This document shows, piece after piece, positions 28,013 to 35,968 of a stretch of DNA of 64,000 nucleotides. The notes below the pieces were generated by a model. The model was not told the origin of the DNA, searched no databases, and saw nothing but the letters and a program-made list of their open reading frames with translations. The translations under genes and the position numbers were made by a program. Origin of the DNA: Planctomycetota bacterium (lineage in GTDB: Bacteria; Planctomycetota; Planctomycetia; Gemmatales; Gemmataceae); the NCBI GenBank assembly GCA_021809185.1, contig JAKBAI010000002.1:1-64000 (forward strand), written 5' to 3'. Each line of letters begins with the position of its first letter. Positions within the stretch are counted from its first letter, which is position 1.

Positions 28013-28028
28013 AGTTCCACGTAGAACA
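28013..28028. promoter_or_regulatory. candidate parS site
   Basis: AGTTCCACGTAGAACA. The 14-bp core at 28014-28027 differs from a perfect palindrome GTTCCACGTGGAAC by one base and follows the bacterial parS consensus GTTTCACGTGAAAC closely. It lies about 380 bp upstream of parB. A second CCACGTG core at 28050-28056 is too degenerate to call. Confidence 0.65.
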
Positions 28029-28663
28029 TCAGAATAATGCAATCACCATCCACGTGTTAAGAGCGTATTGACTCTCGAATCACCTTCGCTTCAAACTGTC
28101 TTAAACACTGATAACGAACTCGATTAGTGATTACGCAATTGTTGATCACACTGTGTACGAGTTTTATATACTCCAATATTAAACTAGCTTAACTAGCATA
28201 TCTCTTAATCGAGGATGCAGATTGATGCAAGGGGACTTCGCGTAAAAACGAGGAATCAAGATCAGATAACACATTCGAAATAGAGGAATGGAATCCGATT
28301 CTATTAACTTAGGTAAACTGATAACGCCAGCGAAGATTAGCTTGATTGAACTGATTAGGGACTATGCAAATTTATGATAGCACCAGCGAAGATATTCTAG
28401 ATTAGACAGGTTAGGGGTTTTGCTTTGTAATCTAGGGATCTAGATAAGGGAGACAGATCGGGGATCAAAACTGGAGACATAGACAAGTCAGATAGGGATC
28501 GATTGCTGATTAGGCGAGTAATCATCTTGAATTATCAATCGCCAAGATACACTTGGTTCAATGATTAGCCTGGTCAAATGAGTTGATCGATTCAGACTCT
28601 TCTCCACCTGGCCGAACGATCATAAAGTTGAAAATCGATGTCAAGAGGGTAAAAAAATATAAT

Positions 28664-28891
28664 GGCGGGTTTCAGTTGGTGCTGGGAAAGTATACTGAAA
28701 TGCCTTGATTAACAGCGATTCAGGATATTTTTTGCGAAGGTGAAAAGTCCTCTTCACAAAGTCTATCGAGTTGTAGTAAGATTCGCATGTCGACGACGGA
28801 ACCGTTGACAGCGGTCGTTAAGACCGGACAGAGAAGAGGAGCCAATGAAAGGAATCATAAGGCACCTGGATCACGCCTCGGAACCGTGATC
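28664..28891 (+). ncRNA. possible structured leader RNA of the PseG-like gene
   Basis: Four pairings are visible. GGC plus TTTCAGT at 28664-28676 pairs with ACTGAAA plus GCC at 28694-28704. TCCTCTTC (28748-28755) pairs with GAAGAGGA (28833-28840) and encloses an inner hairpin, ACGA plus CCGTT with AGCGG plus TCGT (28793-28818). GATCACG (28869-28875) pairs with 28885-28891 across a 9-nt loop. No known riboswitch class was recognised. The call is an inference from stacked hairpins in a 5' region. Confidence 0.3.
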
Positions 28892-29039
28892 TGTACTTCC
28901 ACGATAGACCTCATATTTGATGACTGGTGTGATTTCTGAATGGCCCTCCTAATACATTTACTAACTTTCAGAGTAGAAGGGACTATATAGTCATTCTGCT
29001 TTGGAATTGGAATATAGATGAAGGAGGGGGATCGATCAT

Positions 29040-30113
29040 ATGGACCGATCACCGATATTATTTCGTTGCGATGGCAATCCCGATACTGGCTGGGAATCGG
29101 TATATCAGAGTTTGGTATATGCTCAAGCGTTACAACGGCGGCGAAGGCCTTGTTTCTTTCTTGGACAATTTCAACCGTTTCAATTAATCACTCAGATTAA
29201 TCGTGGTGGCAATGAGTATCTCGTTAGTGATCATCCCGTGGGATCTGCGGAGGATTGTGATGCCACCATCCAAGCGATTCGAAAAGTGAACGCAGCAGCG
29301 GTGATCATCGCTGCACCAGGTTTGAGCATGGAATATTTGCGGGAAGTCGCTTCAACAGGAGCGTTGATCGCCGTCTTGGATTCGGAAGCCAAAGTCTGTT
29401 TTCCTACCCGGATGGTTATTAATCCTCTTCTTGGACCAGAACGCGGGAGTTATGTTTGGGAACGTGGTACCCAACTATTGTTAGGGGCACGATATGCACT
29501 GGTACGTTCACCCTTTCGCCGGCAGAGGGCAATTCGAGTTGGCGAACCTCAGGGAGCCTTTCGAATCCTCTTAGCCTTTGGCGATGATGATTGCACAGGC
29601 CAATCACTTCAGCGTGCGGAGGAACTCCTCGCGGCTAGCAGAGTAGATAAAATTACGGCTTTCGTCCGATGCCATCACCCTCAGATTGAAGACTTGAAAA
29701 AATTGGCAAATCGGTCAGAAAATCGACTAGAGATCGTAACCGAAGTAGCGGATTTGACTTCTCGCTTAGCTCGCATCCACTTTGCCGTAACCTCTGGAGA
29801 TGGAACCGCATTGGAAATCGCTTGTGTTGGGATTCCGCAATTGATCTTAACCCAGCATCAAAGACATCAGGTCAATGCCTCGATCATGGATCAGGAAGGG
29901 GTTGCCTTATGCCTCGGTCATGCTTCCCAAGTAACTCCATTACAATTCCGTGAGGCGGTATCTAACCTCTATGACGATCCGCTCGAGCGAATTGGAATGG
30001 CGCGTTGTGCTCGTCAATTGATCGATGGTCGAGGTCCGGATCGATTGGTAAGCGGATTGGAAGTAATGCTTCGACCTGCTAGATATGCTGTTGAAGAACG
30101 CATGGTTGCGTAA
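29040..30113 (+). CDS. PseG/SpsG-like nucleotide-sugar hydrolase or glycosyltransferase
   Basis: 357 residues. The start (LFRCDGNPDTGWESVYQSLVYAQAL) follows the PseG pattern 'R.D....G.GH..R...LA..L', with Trp-Glu-Ser in place of the usual GH-histidine region. The later SGDGTALEIACVGIPQLIL matches the C-terminal donor-binding motif of GT28/PseG proteins, and LILTQHQRHQVNA follows. PseG removes UDP from an acetamido sugar in pseudaminate synthesis, but no other pse, neu or flagellar genes are nearby, so the real substrate is open. AAGGAGG stands about 9 nt before the ATG. A terminator follows the gene, suggesting a single-gene transcript. Confidence 0.75.
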   Translation: MDRSPILFRCDGNPDTGWESVYQSLVYAQALQRRRRPCFFLGQFQPFQLITQINRGGNEYLVSDHPVGSAEDCDATIQAIRKVNAAAVIIAAPGLSMEYLREVASTGALIAVLDSEAKVCFPTRMVINPLLGPERGSYVWERGTQLLLGARYALVRSPFRRQRAIRVGEPQGAFRILLAFGDDDCTGQSLQRAEELLAASRVDKITAFVRCHHPQIEDLKKLANRSENRLEIVTEVADLTSRLARIHFAVTSGDGTALEIACVGIPQLILTQHQRHQVNASIMDQEGVALCLGHASQVTPLQFREAVSNLYDDPLERIGMARCARQLIDGRGPDRLVSGLEVMLRPARYAVEERMVA

Positions 30114-30166
30114 TCCAATTTCGATCGCTTATCATTGCGATCAAGTATGACTATAAGTTATCCGAT

Positions 30167-30195
30167 GGGACATCCCTAATTTAATGGGGTGTCCC
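30167..30195 (+). terminator. terminator after the PseG-like gene
   Basis: GGGACATCCC (30167-30176) pairs with GGGGTGTCCC (30186-30195) with one G-T wobble and a 9-nt loop, followed by TTCT. The T-run is weak. Confidence 0.6.
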
Positions 30196-30504
30196 TTCTA
30201 AACTAAAATCGTCAAGTGCTTCAAACAACCATTCAATAGGTGTAGTCAATCCAGTTGTCTGTTGGATGACCAACTACCAGCTTCGATCATCTTTACTCGT
30301 ATTCGTTGATTGTCTGTTACGCTGAATCGATGCTTGTTATGTTTGAATGCTCCTTAGGTATTCCATGTTCGACCAGAGTTAGGGATTCTTCTCAAGTTCG
30401 TAATTCTTTCCCATTATCAAAATCATGAATACAATACCGTATTGAAGCCGTGTATGAGAGTAACTTGTATTGATGATGGGTTTGCAGATCGGAGGTATGG
30501 TAAG

Positions 30505-32256
30505 ATGGTGAAAGCCGAGATAGCAGCAACACTGTATGAAATTAGTCGATTGCTGGAACTGAAAGGGGAGAATCCGTTTCGATGCCGAGCTTATCAAACA
30601 GCAGCTCAAGCCTTGGAGTTGACCGAACTGAGTTTGGATATCTTAGTGAATGAAAAGAGACTTGCGGCTATTCCCGGTATCGGATCGTCGATGCAAGAAA
30701 AGATCAGTATCTTATACCAAACGGGGGAGTTGCCTGAGTTGAATCAGCTTCGCAGTGACGTTCCCCCTGGCTTGTTGTTAATGATGAAGATCCCCGGTCT
30801 TGGACCAAAAAAGATCAAACAGATTTATGAAACCCTTGGAATCTCTGAACTTTCTGTTTTGAAAGAAGCTTGTCTGAAAAATCAGATCGCCGTCTTAAAG
30901 GGGTTTGGGGAGAAGACACAACAGAAGATTTTGCAAGGGATAGGATTTATCGATCAGATTGGTCAACGAGTTCGAATTGATCAAGCCTATCCGCTTGGAC
31001 TTGCGTTACTAGAACAGCTCCGTCAACTTCCTGGAGTTATCCGTTCGGAATTGTGTGGAAGCTTACGTCGAAGAAGAGAGACAACCAAGGACATTGATAT
31101 TTTGATAAGTTCGGATAATCCTAAACCGATCATGGATGCCTTTGTACAACTTCCTGAAGTCCATCAGGTTACCAATCATGGAGAAACCAAATCGAGCATT
31201 GTGGCATTGCTACGGAGTGGCGAGTCTTCTATATTCTTGAATGCCGATTTACGTGTTGTCTCAGAGGAGGCATTTCCCTTCGCTCTCCATCATTTTACAG
31301 GAAGTAAAGAACACAATATTCGTATGCGCTCGCGGGCTATTGAAATGGGATTATCCTTGAGCGAGTATTCCTTAGCAGGCAAATCGAAATCGATTCAATG
31401 CAAAACCGAAACCGATATTTTTGCTGCACTGGGTCTCGATTACATTCCGCCTGAACTGCGCGAAGATACTGGCGAACTCGAAGCAGCAGAAAATCATCGG
31501 CTTCCACGTTTGATCGAAGCCGATCAACTTTGCGGTGTATTTCATAATCACACAACGTACAGCGATGGCACCCACTCTTTGGAAGAAATGGCCGAGGCGG
31601 CCAAAGAGTTGGGATGGGAGTATTTTGGAGTCGCAGATCATTCACAGTCTCTGAAGGTAGCGCGCGGGTTAAGTCCTGCTGCGGTAAAAAAACAACATCA
31701 AGAGATCGATCTACTCAATAAGAAGTTAAAAGGGGTTCAAATTATCAAAGGGATTGAATGCGACATTCTTGAAGATGGATCCCTCGATTATGATGATGAT
31801 CTTTTACGTACCTTCGATTATGTCGTTGCCAGTGTGCATACTCATTTTCAGCAATCAGCAACCGATATGACTAAGCGAATTTGCACTGCTCTACGACATC
31901 CTGCGGTCACGATGCTTGGTCACGCTACGGGAAGGTTATTACTTCAGCGCCCTGGATATGCTGTTGATTTGGATGCCATTTTGCTCGCAGCCAAGGAACA
32001 TCATAAGATGATTGAGATTAATGCCCAACCGTTGCGATTAGATCTCGATTGGCGCTATTGTAAAAAGGCGAAAATGATGGGCATTCCTTTGGTCATCAAT
32101 CCAGATGCCCATCAAAAATCGGAACTTGCTCTGGTTCATTTTGGCATCGATGTCGCTCGTCGAGCTTGGTTGGAAAAAGCCGATGTGTTCAATACCTCTT
32201 CCTATGAGCAAGTTATGAAAGTGTTGAAAATGCGAAAATCTCTTTGGAAATCATAA
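30505..32256 (+). CDS. polX: DNA polymerase/3'-5' exonuclease PolX
   Basis: 583 residues from ATG 30505, which has GGAGG 9 nt upstream; the in-frame ATG at 30442 would add an unconserved head. Order of parts: an N-terminal helix-hairpin-helix region (LAAIPGIG, KIPGLGPKKI, LKGFGEK), the polymerase-beta palm with GSLRRRRETTKDIDIL carrying the two catalytic Asp, and the third Asp in NADLRVV. A C-terminal PHP domain has HNHTTYSDG, HSQSL, EINAQP and NPDAH metal ligands. The length matches bacterial PolX. It acts in DNA base excision/gap repair. No repair genes are adjacent. Confidence 0.95.
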   Translation: MVKAEIAATLYEISRLLELKGENPFRCRAYQTAAQALELTELSLDILVNEKRLAAIPGIGSSMQEKISILYQTGELPELNQLRSDVPPGLLLMMKIPGLGPKKIKQIYETLGISELSVLKEACLKNQIAVLKGFGEKTQQKILQGIGFIDQIGQRVRIDQAYPLGLALLEQLRQLPGVIRSELCGSLRRRRETTKDIDILISSDNPKPIMDAFVQLPEVHQVTNHGETKSSIVALLRSGESSIFLNADLRVVSEEAFPFALHHFTGSKEHNIRMRSRAIEMGLSLSEYSLAGKSKSIQCKTETDIFAALGLDYIPPELREDTGELEAAENHRLPRLIEADQLCGVFHNHTTYSDGTHSLEEMAEAAKELGWEYFGVADHSQSLKVARGLSPAAVKKQHQEIDLLNKKLKGVQIIKGIECDILEDGSLDYDDDLLRTFDYVVASVHTHFQQSATDMTKRICTALRHPAVTMLGHATGRLLLQRPGYAVDLDAILLAAKEHHKMIEINAQPLRLDLDWRYCKKAKMMGIPLVINPDAHQKSELALVHFGIDVARRAWLEKADVFNTSSYEQVMKVLKMRKSLWKS

Positions 32257-32372
32257 TAGAAATTATCAACGAATGTTGTTGTTGAGAAAGCGGAATTTCA
32301 GTAAAGATCGATTATTTATTGAGATTGTTATCAAAGCAAATTGAATTGATTTTATTTGATTTGTAAAAAAGA

Positions 32373-32417
32373 TTTTGGTTCAACGATCGAATAGAACAAT
32401 CGATGGTCGAACCAAAA
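32373..32417. terminator. hairpin between convergent polX and aminotransferase genes
   Basis: TTTTGGTTC (32373-32381) pairs with GAACCAAAA (32409-32417). The inner sequence contains CGAT/ATCG. It lies just before the stop codon side of the minus-strand aminotransferase, and the gap has no other content. Confidence 0.5.
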
Positions 32418-32424
32418 GATCAAA

Positions 32425-33696
32425 TTATTGTAAGCGATATTTGGGATTCTGTTCAAGGTATTTGGAAATCCGATCTTCGGATTTGATTGCCTGTTGAAAG
32501 AAGTCTACAGCTTGTTTAAGGCGATCATCTGGTTCAGCACAACTGAATCGAATAAAGCCTTGACCAGCTGCACCAAAACATTCCCCACCTAAACAGGCTA
32601 CCCCCTTGTGATCATCTGCCGCTTCTAAGAGAAACATGGCTAAGCCATGCGAACGAATTTTTAACCGATTACATATAGCAGAAACATTCGGGAAAACATA
32701 AAATGTACCCGCAGGATCGATGATTTTAACTTCGGGAATTTTAGCGAACTCACTGACAAGAATCGTTACTTTTTTCCGGAATTCGGCCATTTGCCGATCA
32801 CGTTCTGCTGCATCTTCAAGAAGAGCTGCCTGCCCGCCGAGCTGAATCATCGGTGGAACGCAAGAGATACTGGTGTTGATCATCTTCCCTATCATTTCGA
32901 TATTGCGTTGGCTGCTGATTGCGTAACCGAGCCGCCAACCACTCATGCTGTACGATTTGCTAAATGTATAGCAAGCGAGGGTATGCTCAAGCATATCTTG
33001 CTGAGACAGAATTGTTTGATGTTTGCCGCGCCAAACCATATGGCAATACGGCTCATCGCTAAATACCGCAATGTTCTTGCCGCGAACCATATTGGCAATT
33101 TGTTGTAAATCGTCTAAGGTTGCAACCCCTCCCGTGGGATTATGCGGAGAATTTAGAAAGATCGCTTTTGGATTTGTACTATGGTTGATAAAGCGATGAA
33201 CATCATCCAAATTGGGTCGAAAATCATTTTCTTGACGAAGAGAAGAATGAACCGGAATGCCCCCACGGCGAATAATATTAGGCTCAAAGGTGGGGAACGC
33301 AGGGTTGAACAGTAATACTTCATCCCCTTTTTCAATAAACAATTCGCAGAAATAGGTTTCAAAAACTTTAGCCCCGATTCCAATCACCACATTTTCCGGC
33401 CCGATAGAGACACCGAATTCTTTGTGATAATTTTTGGCGATTGTTTCTCGAAACGACGGTAATCCCAGAGATGGGCAATAGCGCGTATGACCATTTTGAA
33501 TCGCATCCATTCCAGCTCGGATGGCATGGGATGTACTGGAAAATGGACTATCGCCGATTTGTAGCTCAATGACATCTTTGCCCATTGATTTTAATTTTTT
33601 CGCTACTGCAAGAACATCGAATGCAGTCTCTGTAGTTAACGATCCAGCAAACGAACTCCATTTTGGGTATTTCAATGGATTGGATATTGAATTCAT
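32425..33696 (-). CDS. class I/II aminotransferase (aspartate aminotransferase family)
   Basis: 423 residues, cytoplasmic. The PLP lysine lies in TFSKSYSMSGWRLGY. The substrate-site motif NSPHNPTGG and the cofactor Asp in FSDEPYCHMVW are both present, as is the C-terminal FIRFSC arginine region. The length and motifs fit the fold-type I family. The exact amino donor cannot be told from sequence. It is convergent with polX and separated from the next gene by 817 bp. Confidence 0.92.
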   Translation of the reverse strand: MNSISNPLKYPKWSSFAGSLTTETAFDVLAVAKKLKSMGKDVIELQIGDSPFSSTSHAIRAGMDAIQNGHTRYCPSLGLPSFRETIAKNYHKEFGVSIGPENVVIGIGAKVFETYFCELFIEKGDEVLLFNPAFPTFEPNIIRRGGIPVHSSLRQENDFRPNLDDVHRFINHSTNPKAIFLNSPHNPTGGVATLDDLQQIANMVRGKNIAVFSDEPYCHMVWRGKHQTILSQQDMLEHTLACYTFSKSYSMSGWRLGYAISSQRNIEMIGKMINTSISCVPPMIQLGGQAALLEDAAERDRQMAEFRKKVTILVSEFAKIPEVKIIDPAGTFYVFPNVSAICNRLKIRSHGLAMFLLEAADDHKGVACLGGECFGAAGQGFIRFSCAEPDDRLKQAVDFFQQAIKSEDRISKYLEQNPKYRLQ

Positions 33697-33878
33697 ATTT
33701 TTAATCTTTTACTTATTAATGGTTCATTTTCTTTCTTATGATAGTTTATGATTGTTGAAAGTTCATTTCAATATGGTGCTTTTCGATCTTCAATTTTCAA
33801 ACGATATTCTGAATTCCTTACTAAGTGAATTTGATTCCTAATGACCTCAAAAATGATGCTCGGATCCATTTATTATTT

Positions 33879-34148
33879 TTATTTTCTTTTGATAGTGAAA
33901 TCAGATCTAGGTCCAACCATAATCGTTGTTAAAGGATTAAAATTACCGTGAAGAAATTGCATCACTTGCCAAAGCATTTGCTGAAGGGATTCGAAACTTT
34001 CGATCTCGAATATATCGTTGGCAGAAATTAGGATATTAGATTTCAATGAATATATAGGCATGATTATCTGAATGTTGTTGTGGATAATGATCTCAAGATA
34101 CACATCAGTACGGGTAAAATTAATGTCAACGAAACAAGCACAAACCAT
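33879..34148 (-). CDS. doubtful small protein, 89 aa
   Basis: Ends in a basic tail (SDFTIKRK). No ribosome binding site and no recognised domain. It lies downstream of the 247-aa gene on the same strand, about 365 bp beyond that gene's end. Listed as possible only. Confidence 0.2.
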   Translation of the reverse strand: MVCACFVDINFTRTDVYLEIIIHNNIQIIMPIYSLKSNILISANDIFEIESFESLQQMLWQVMQFLHGNFNPLTTIMVGPRSDFTIKRK

Positions 34149-34416
34149 AGAAAGTAATCCGAAAGCAGACTAAGTTCAGATCAAGATCCTGAGCCAGACT
34201 ACGAATTTGAGAATTCGTTCCAAGAGTTAGTTACTGTTATTTTTGAATGAGATGAGTCAAGAATCTACCCCGGAAGTGTATAAGTAAATCGATTGGGAGA
34301 AGGATCCAGAATATTACAACACAATATTTTCGATTAATAAACTACGGATAAATGCAGGAATCCTGGAGCAGATGAGAGCAGCATTGTTGTTCATTGGAAG
34401 TGATCTAAACAGTGCT

Positions 34417-34449
34417 AAAAGCGGATGCTGAATACTGGCTGGCATCCGC
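34417..34449 (-). terminator. terminator of the 247-aa gene
   Basis: On the minus strand, an 8-bp perfect stem GCGGATGC/GCATCCGC (34442-34449 with 34421-34428) with a 13-nt loop is followed by TTTT. It starts 65 nt after the stop codon. Confidence 0.65.
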
Positions 34450-34513
34450 ATGATTATTCTAGAGGGAAGAGTGCTAATCTCCCGCGTTCAAATTAAACGT
34501 GAAATGAAGCTCA

Positions 34514-35257
34514 TTATTTTGAAGAGATTGTTTGCCCGATAGGTTGAACAATAAATGGTAAAATATGGTTTTCGGTCAATTCGATAATCCTATCTCGTTG
34601 GTTCTGGTACGCTTCTGCAAATGATCGGATGGGGGATCGTCCCCACAATTGGCGTATCTTGCAGCAGATTGTTAGAGGCATATCTCCTATTAGATTAGTC
34701 ATGGTGGGAGAGTAAATACTACGAGTTTCAATATTAACTCGGCATTGGAGTAGAGTATTTGAATCTAATGTAATTAAAATACTTGGTTCAAAATGGAGTA
34801 CTCTGGCTCCTGGAACATGAAATAAGGAAAAGAACGAGGTATCCCCTCCCAGTGCCTCTGCAACAATTTCATCTTGATTGCCATCGTAATCGAAGTGGAA
34901 TGTAAACATCACATCTAGCGACTCGCAATTCAAATGTCCAATATCGAAATGATATTTAGCCAATTCAAGTATTTTCAAATTCTGTTCATCTGCAAGTTCT
35001 AGATTGCCAGGGTTCATAAATCCAGAAGTGATTCGGCGTGGTTCCATGTTCACAAGTCGATAACTGCCCAGATCTTTTTCTCCCTCTAGACTATATTCTC
35101 GATCTTGGTTATCAAAAGTGGTAAGTTCAGGATACGCTTTCTGGACTACATCAAAAAAATGTAATATCGTCTCACTATGATTGGATAGATCCAGTCTCGT
35201 ATTGAGATGAGTAAATATCCCAAATTCATCGCAATTTTGAGAGTAATGATTCATCAT
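34514..35257 (-). CDS. unrecognised cytoplasmic protein, 247 aa
   Basis: Begins MMNHYSQNCDEF, with no signal peptide or membrane segment. Acidic N-terminal part, then mixed alpha/beta sequence with a DVMFTFHFDYDGNQDEIV stretch and a repeated aromatic/acidic texture. It ends near ILPFIVQPIGQ. Even amino-acid composition and a clean terminator downstream make it a credible gene. The sequence is compatible with a conserved planctomycete protein, but I cannot name a family. Its role is unknown. Confidence 0.75.
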   Translation of the reverse strand: MMNHYSQNCDEFGIFTHLNTRLDLSNHSETILHFFDVVQKAYPELTTFDNQDREYSLEGEKDLGSYRLVNMEPRRITSGFMNPGNLELADEQNLKILELAKYHFDIGHLNCESLDVMFTFHFDYDGNQDEIVAEALGGDTSFFSLFHVPGARVLHFEPSILITLDSNTLLQCRVNIETRSIYSPTMTNLIGDMPLTICCKIRQLWGRSPIRSFAEAYQNQRDRIIELTENHILPFIVQPIGQTISSK

Positions 35258-35968
35258 TGGCGTGGTCCGTTCATTTAGGGAGCACGAATTTGTGTTATAA
35301 ACCGTTTTGGGTATTCTTCCGGAATTTAGCGAAAATGCAAAATAAATCGGTTGGGTTCTCCGATTAGATTAGCCTCGACCACTCTGCGCAATCCGATTAT
35401 TCGTTATGATTCCCATAATCGGTCCTTTGAAAGTTGGATATTTGATTAGAGATCACCCTGATATCGATCTGATGGAAGATACCTGATCCAAGCTAGATTG
35501 ATTAGATCATTCAAATCAATAGACAGATTCTAGCTGTGAATGTCGCTATTTTATGTGTTTTAATTCCTTATTGGGAAATGATTTGCGCTTAGTATCGGTA
35601 CACGTAAATTACGTAGGAGCTATTTAAGTCTAGTTTGAATTTCAAGAATCACAGGGCAAATGAATCCACATGTGGAGAGATGGTTTATCAACGATCCAGA
35701 TCGATTCTCCATCGGTTATAAATTCGATTAACCAATTATTTGATTTGGATTTTTCTATTCCGAATAGTTTGTGGTAAACTATATTAATTATTCAGTAAGG
35801 TCGCTTCTCTATTTTTATATCTGAAATAGATGGTTTATTTGCTATTGTTACCATCAAATATAAGCTGATCTGATTAAATTTTATTCTTTTTTTTCTTGGC
35901 AGATCGGTTCCTATCGGTCAAGATAAGAGAGACTGAGTTAGGAAACGTTAACGTATTGAGGTTTTGTC
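35258..35968. other. intergenic region between divergent genes
   Basis: AT-rich, no credible gene. It separates the 247-aa protein and the subtilase, so promoters for both should lie here; no clear motif was found. Confidence 0.4.

Larger units (their letters stand above)
27635..29039. other. 1.4-kb non-coding region upstream of parB and the PseG-like gene
   Basis: No credible gene. It contains the parS-like site (28013-28028) and, in its right part, a set of hairpins (28664-28891). Elsewhere it is AT-rich, with an imperfect direct repeat CCAGCGAAGAT near 28328 and 28386. Confidence 0.5.
33697..34513. other. gene-poor region with one doubtful small ORF
   Basis: An 89-codon minus-strand ORF at 33879-34148 has an even composition (ISANDIFEIESFESLQQML) but no Shine-Dalgarno sequence and no recognised family, so it may be chance or a remnant. 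A hairpin at 34417-34449 is described separately. Confidence 0.4.

Noticed and set aside
28050-28056. CCACGTG core as another parS site
   Set aside because: Flanks do not match the consensus on either side.
29040-30113. Part of a flagellin glycosylation cluster
   Set aside because: No pse, neu, fla or motility genes are nearby.
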